Positions 8,901 through 11,636 of a DNA stretch of 11,636 nucleotides are shown here, piece by piece. The stretch spans positions 1 through 11,636 of the forward strand of contig VGMK01000054.1 of the NCBI GenBank assembly GCA_016866375.1. Direction: 5' to 3'. The number at the start of each line of letters is the position of its first letter. Position 1 is the first letter of the stretch. The notes beneath the pieces are model-generated. The model ran no database searches and was not told where the DNA came from. It saw only the letters and a program-made list of their open reading frames with translations. A program made the translations under genes and the position numbers. This DNA comes from Bacteroidota bacterium (GTDB taxonomy: Bacteria > Bacteroidota > Bacteroidia > Flavobacteriales_D > Crocinitomicaceae).

Positions 8901-11636
8901 TCGGATCGAGTGTAGGAGCAGATAATACACCAATCGTGAATAATTCAGCTGCACCTTCGCAGCTTAGCCCAGCATAGGTAAATTGTGGAATAACACTTAC
9001 GTTTCCTGAAATGACAGACGGCAGGGAGTTTTGGGTTACAAACGAGCTGATATTTCCTAGACCAGTTGCGCCTAGTCCAATGGCTGTGTTGGTATTTGTC
9101 CATTCAAAACTTGTGGCATTACCTGAGAAGAGTATTGCCGGCGAATTAGATTGTGCGCAGAGCACTTGATCCGATAATGGTGTTATGGTTGGTGTTGGAT
9201 TAACCGTTATGGAGAAATCCTCTGCTGGCGCTATACAGGTTAGACCGTTAAAGTAATTTACGGGAGACACTGTAATCACTGTACTTACCGGACTAGAACC
9301 AGAATTGATTACATTAAATGAAGGAATTGATCCGGTACCATTTGCACCTGTTCCAATACCCGGATTACTGCTGCTCCAATTCAATATGCTCGCATTTCCA
9401 AGAATTTGGATAAGGTTGGTTGCATCCCCATTACAATATACCAAATCCGAAAGCGGTAATACGCTTGGTGTTGGTACAACTGTAATCTGAACATTTTGAG
9501 TCGGGCCGGGACACGATACAGTACCAAGTGTGTAAAATGGTGTCACAGTAATGGTACTTATCGTATTTGAACCTGTCGCACTTGTTAAAAATGCAGGAAT
9601 ATTTCCTACGCCTGTTGTTGTAAGTCCGATGGATGACTGATTGTTGGTCCAGGCAAAATTTGTTGCTGTGCCACTAAAATTTATGGTAGCTGCTAAATCT
9701 CCACTACAAACGGTTTGAGTTAAAGGAAAAGCAGAAACACTCGGATTTGGTAGTATCGTAATCGTGAAAGTTTCAATATCGCCAGGGCAGGTGCTCACTC
9801 CGTTATATGTTGGGGTAACACTGAGGTTGGCAACAATGGGTTGCATACCATTATTAACAGCCAAGAAAGCTGGTAAAGTTCCCGATCCTGATGCCGGTAT
9901 TCCTAAAGCTGGTAAATCATTTGTCCAATTATTTATGAGGGCGGAGCCAAAAAATTGTACACCATTGACGCCTTGCCCGTGACACAATACCAAATCTTGT
10001 GGATCCTGTACGTCTTGATAAGGATTGACTATAATTTGGAATGAAATTGGCGAACCCGAACATGTTGTATTGAGTAACGTTAGTTGGGGCGTCACCGATA
10101 TATTACCCTGAATGCCAAAATTGTTCATATTGGTCACTTCAAATGGTACAATATTTCCAAAACCACTGGCTGGCAAGCCAATTCCAGGATTGTCATTGAT
10201 CCAGGTATATGTTGATCCAGGAATTGGTCCACTAAACTCAATCATATTTGCAGAGTCAGCATTACAGTATATAAAAGATCCCACTGAATCAACGATTGGA
10301 ACTGGCATGACGATCACCTCGGCTAAATTGGATGTTTGCACATTGCAGCCATTGCCAGAAAGTGTTAAGTCGACATTAAAGTTATATGTTCCAACTACAT
10401 TGAAATTACCCGGTAAGTAGGTTGCGCCAGTCGCATTTTGTATAACTGTGGCGCTGCCTCCGTTTACCAAATTCCATTGGTAACTAGGTGTCCCAAATCC
10501 TCCAGTGTAAGAAATGGTAAGTGGTGCACCTAAGGTTGTTCCAAAACAAACAGCTTGGTTGGCAATTGGTTGCACCGAAATAATCGGATCAGGATGAATG
10601 GTTACAGCGCCTGTGTTAGAGCTGATGGTTGTACAACTGATCGCTGGAAAACTGATCACACAATAATAATAAACCGTTCCAGGACTGGAGTTTTGAGGAA
10701 GGTAAGTTGCTAAATTGGCACCTGGTATTGGCGTACCACCCGTACTGGCATTCGTTGAATTGCTATACCATTGGTAACTTGAGGTTGTGCTTGCACCCGT
10801 GTAACTCACCGTTAAATTTGAAAGCGTTCCGCCCACACAAGCGGTTTGCATACTCAAGGGTTGAGAAGCTACAGCTGGTGCCGGCGAAGTAATGATCAAG
10901 GCAGTTGCTGAGGCCATAGAACAACCTGTATTCGCAGCACCCTGACTTACGACGCAATAGTAATACACGGAGCCATTGGTTATTACAGGAGGAGTATAGG
11001 TTGCAGTGGTTTCACCGTTAATCAGTGTTCCTCCAACATTGGAATTGACGGTATTGCTATACCATTGATAGGTGTAGGCTGCGGTTAGACCTCCATTTGC
11101 TATAACGCTTAGCGGCTGAACAGGAGTATAACCGTTGCAATAAGTTGCCGATACAGGGGCCGACACAGTTGGGTCGGGAAGAACAATTACCTCGGCATTA
11201 TTAGATTGCACCATGCCACAACCGCTGCCACTTAAAGTGACTTGAACGGTAAAGTTAAAGGTGTCTGGCGTGCTAAAAGTGGGCGGCAGGTAGGAGGACG
11301 CTGTTGCACCTCCAATAAGGGTGTTGGTGCCACTATTTACACTAAACCATTGGTAACTCAGTGTTCCGGTTCCGCCAGTGTAAGCTACACTTAGCGCATT
11401 TGGAATCGAACCACCAACACAAATAGTTTGTGTGTTCAATGGTTGTGTTGTTATCGAAGGGTCCGCAACAACCGTTATTTGCGAAATGTCTGATGAGACA
11501 GCGGAACAACCGCTAGAAGCGAAGGTGATAACGCAGTAATAATAGATGGTTCCGACCGAACTTGTTAGAGGCATATATGTGGCGCTTGCGGCTCCTGGGA
11601 TGGCAACTCCGCCGACATACGTATTTAGACTATTGC
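5659..11636 (-). CDS. Giant secreted multi-domain adhesin-like protein with Ig-like/PKD modules and T9SS type B sorting domain (5' end off the right edge)
   Basis: The protein is probably exported through the T9SS and displayed on or released from the cell surface. It resembles SprB-like gliding adhesins in build, though the ligand is unknown. The frame is open to base 11636, giving 1,991 codons; the ATG at 11574 is internal, because the residues before it continue the repeat pattern (GGVAIPGAASATY). Numbering here counts that Met as residue 1. Order: Ig-like modules (to 424), nine 92-residue PKD-like modules (425-1256), four related modules (1257-1628), three PKD domains with WDFGDG, WDFGDG and WEMGDG (1661, 1742, 1826), and the C-terminal domain (1874-1971) ending GHVNLIR. 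The composition is rich in Ser, Thr, Asn and Gly, with very few Lys or Arg outside the last domain. The signal peptide must lie outside the window. It stops 208 bp before maeB on the same strand. The family and export route are well supported; adhesion is inferred. Confidence 0.93.
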   Translation of the reverse strand, partial: NSLNTYVGGVAIPGAASATYMPLTSSVGTIYYYCVITFASSGCSAVSSDISQITVVADPSITTQPLNTQTICVGGSIPNALSVAYTGGTGTLSYQWFSVNSGTNTLIGGATASSYLPPTFSTPDTFNFTVQVTLSGSGCGMVQSNNAEVIVLPDPTVSAPVSATYCNGYTPVQPLSVIANGGLTAAYTYQWYSNTVNSNVGGTLINGETTATYTPPVITNGSVYYYCVVSQGAANTGCSMASATALIITSPAPAVASQPLSMQTACVGGTLSNLTVSYTGASTTSSYQWYSNSTNASTGGTPIPGANLATYLPQNSSPGTVYYYCVISFPAISCTTISSNTGAVTIHPDPIISVQPIANQAVCFGTTLGAPLTISYTGGFGTPSYQWNLVNGGSATVIQNATGATYLPGNFNVVGTYNFNVDLTLSGNGCNVQTSNLAEVIVMPVPIVDSVGSFIYCNADSANMIEFSGPIPGSTYTWINDNPGIGLPASGFGNIVPFEVTNMNNFGIQGNISVTPQLTLLNTTCSGSPISFQIIVNPYQDVQDPQDLVLCHGQGVNGVQFFGSALINNWTNDLPALGIPASGSGTLPAFLAVNNGMQPIVANLSVTPTYNGVSTCPGDIETFTITILPNPSVSAFPLTQTVCSGDLAATINFSGTATNFAWTNNQSSIGLTTTGVGNIPAFLTSATGSNTISTITVTPFYTLGTVSCPGPTQNVQITVVPTPSVLPLSDLVYCNGDATNLIQILGNASILNWSSSNPGIGTGANGTGSIPSFNVINSGSSPVSTVITVSPVNYFNGLTCIAPAEDFSITVNPTPTITPLSDQVLCAQSNSPAILFSGNATSFEWTNTNTAIGLGATGLGNISSFVTQNSLPSVISGNVSVIPQFTYAGLSCEGAAELFTIGVLSAPTLDPINPQVLCNGDPTTPIIFVGNATNYTWINNNATIGLPAAGSGNIAGFNAIGGATNNVANIVITPSYAYNNTTCYGTPVSTSITVLPSPYVNTVQDVVTCNGDVSGVLAISGTGNIFNWTNSNPSIGLPASGTGNLPSFTNTNLSGNPITATITVFPETTGAQTCQGTPEIFTITINPTPTMLPVGSQILCSQQPSQPVTFSGNASSYTWLNSNASIGLPSYGNGSVPVFTALNAGMNTATAQIQVTPQYTNAGVTCNGLAQSFTFTVDPIPSVQYSQIGQTICSGESTAPVNFSSPTPGVSYSWNILNPSSVISGVPNMNGNGNLPSMTLVNSGTSSSQFNFQGIATTALGNCIGYGALGTITVDPPPIIQPLNDLTICSNDQINYNLVASQPSTFSWTASANSNVVGQPTNTVNSNIILNSLQNNSSTLQYVTYTITPTSFPGGCIGQPEVFVVEVVPTIMLDTAVTSLNDSICSGELINILLQPNYPANITWYAINNPNVLGETTSPTSVNYISDILVNNTAFNQYVTYYVGLVSSPYACNGIPQTITIRVAPAIQLTNSTNINLCSNEQLDLNLAATINANFSWYATNNGVVQGETTTSQNTNLINDLLVNNSSQTQQVNYTVDVFALNSSCQALDLPVTVNVLPLPLLLNDDTTICSGEYTNINLVTNIPSNIVWNGIFNIPIIGETYANISGNYINDLLVNDTGQDDTLIYEVLASSNGCTAPLDSILVIVHDQPDVDFTVNTTLLCSEDTVQFNNLSNPNFDFTWDFGDGGTSGIYSPIYIYNNSGTYEIVLVGTNPINNCSASDSTIIVVNKMPDAGFYASDTVGCGNLNVTFYANYQASSEMVWDFGDGQILTQVGNVTNYYDQEGCYDITLTVTSPEGCVAQESYEDYVCIYENPIASISASTTNLNALNPTVQFFNTSQNAISYVWEMGDGTLSYDDNPTYTYPMEGADYYVLMTAYNEVGCFDTASIDIHVYEELIFYVPNTFTPNDDEENQTFYPVLSQGMKRSYMEFSIYNRWGELVFESHDPGVGWDGTYSLGGLDCPMGTYTWKLKLESLQTQEILDFYGHVNLIR
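5956..6690 (-). repeat. Three classical PKD domains
   Basis: Residues 1629-1873 hold three PKD domains of about 80 residues. The signature loops are WDFGDGGTSG (1661-1670), WDFGDGQIL (1742-1750) and WEMGDGTLSYDDNP (1826-1839). Each is followed by the aromatic strand with Y-x-Y or N-Y-Y and a T/L-rich final strand (YEIVLVGTN, YDITLTVTSPEGC, YYVLMTAYNEVGC). PKD domains are extracellular beta-sandwich spacers. Their place directly before the sorting domain is usual for this protein class. Confidence 0.92.
6691..7806 (-). repeat. Block C: four PKD-like modules of a second subtype
   Basis: Four modules at residues 1257-1349, 1350-1446, 1447-1538 and 1539-1628 share a pattern of W-Y/T-A, then a GETT-like turn, then N-I-N-D-L-L-V-N-N and a T-x-Y strand. 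Clear examples are VLGETTSP, VQGETTTS and IIGETYAN, followed by ISDILVNN, INDLLVNN and INDLLVND. Each has two cysteines 65-67 residues apart. Cysteine spacing and module length match block B, so the two blocks are probably branches of one module family. The middle two units are the most alike. Confidence 0.82.
7807..10302 (-). repeat. Block B: nine PKD-like modules with a 92-residue period
   Basis: Nine modules share a signature of the form W-x-N-x-x-P-x-I-G-L-P-A-S-G-x-G-N-x-P-x-F. The signature Trp is at residues 457, 549, 641, 733, 825, 917, 1008, 1099 and 1194, spaced 91-92 apart except for the last (95). Each module has exactly two cysteines 64-70 residues apart, one in a CNGD/CSGD-like turn and one just before the final strand. 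The ninth is divergent, keeping only GNGNLPSM. They fit the PKD-like modules often found in gliding-motility-associated proteins. The units differ in DNA sequence, so this is an old array rather than a recent tandem expansion. Confidence 0.88.
10303..11636 (-). repeat. Block A: Ig-like modules of about 95 residues
   Basis: This block holds four complete modules (starting near residues 39, 134, 232 and 329 of the visible frame) and part of a fifth at the window edge. Each has an early cysteine (C-x-G, for example TACVGG), a YQW strand and a late cysteine near the end. Two subtypes occur: one with YYYC (residues 11, 204 and 302) and one with a FNF/YNF strand followed by TLSGxGC (113-119 and 404-410). 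The visible order is YYYC, FNF, YYYC, YYYC, FNF. They resemble the Ig-like modules common in Bacteroidota surface proteins. The array probably continues to the right. Confidence 0.85.

Noticed and set aside
7807..10302. Regular spacing of about 275 bp considered as a CRISPR or DNA-level tandem repeat
   Set aside because: The periodicity exists in the protein, not as near-identical DNA; no short palindromic repeats with uniform spacers are present.
10112..10420. Plus-strand open frame of about 100 codons inside the giant protein gene
   Set aside because: It lies antisense to a well-supported repeat array, has no recognisable domain, and recurring repeat codons keep the opposite strand open by chance. 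Similar antisense frames at 9305-9490 and 9764-9982 are rejected for the same reason.
11572..11574. ATG at 11574 as the start of the giant protein
   Set aside because: The frame stays open to the window edge, and the 20 upstream codons continue the Ig repeat pattern. There is also no signal peptide after this Met, so it is internal.

Overview
The window comes from a member of the Bacteroidota, most likely a gliding or type IX secretion system (T9SS) bearing relative of the Flavobacteriia. Three things point there. There is an intact SprA N-terminal half, the order malic enzyme - ruvA - sprA is one I know from flavobacteria, and a giant secreted protein ends in the gliding-motility/T9SS type B C-terminal domain. 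The DNA looks moderately AT-rich, and the one plausible promoter resembles the Bacteroidota -33/-7 type rather than the E. coli sigma-70 type. I cannot name the species.

Every gene I support lies on the minus strand, so transcription runs from high to low coordinates. From right to left: (1) 11636-5659 is the C-terminal 1,991 codons of a very large cell-surface protein whose start lies beyond the right edge. It is a chain of Ig-like and PKD-like modules in four successive blocks, closed by a T9SS type B sorting domain. (2) 5658-5451 is a 208-bp non-coding gap with a candidate promoter for the next operon and a small inverted-repeat structure. (3) 5450-3186 is maeB, an NADP-type malic enzyme fused to a phosphotransacetylase-like domain. 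(4) 3184-2609 is ruvA, the Holliday-junction-binding subunit of RuvAB. (5) 2612-1 is sprA, the outer-membrane translocon of the T9SS, of which about 870 N-terminal codons are present; the rest runs off the left edge.

maeB, ruvA and sprA are packed with a 1-nt gap and a 4-nt ATGA overlap, so they are very probably one transcription unit although the three products act in central carbon metabolism, DNA recombination and protein secretion. The adhesin carries the sorting signal that SprA-containing machinery recognises, so the window pairs a likely T9SS client with the gene for its own translocon. No PorP/SprF-family partner gene, which commonly follows type B substrates, lies between them.

No RNA genes, insertion sequences, CRISPR arrays or recombination sites were recognised. 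Most of what is here belongs to known families. The least ordinary parts are the domain architecture of the giant protein (a 3-module higher-order period, a strict cysteine ladder and a third cysteine in some Ig modules) and its position next to the sprA operon.
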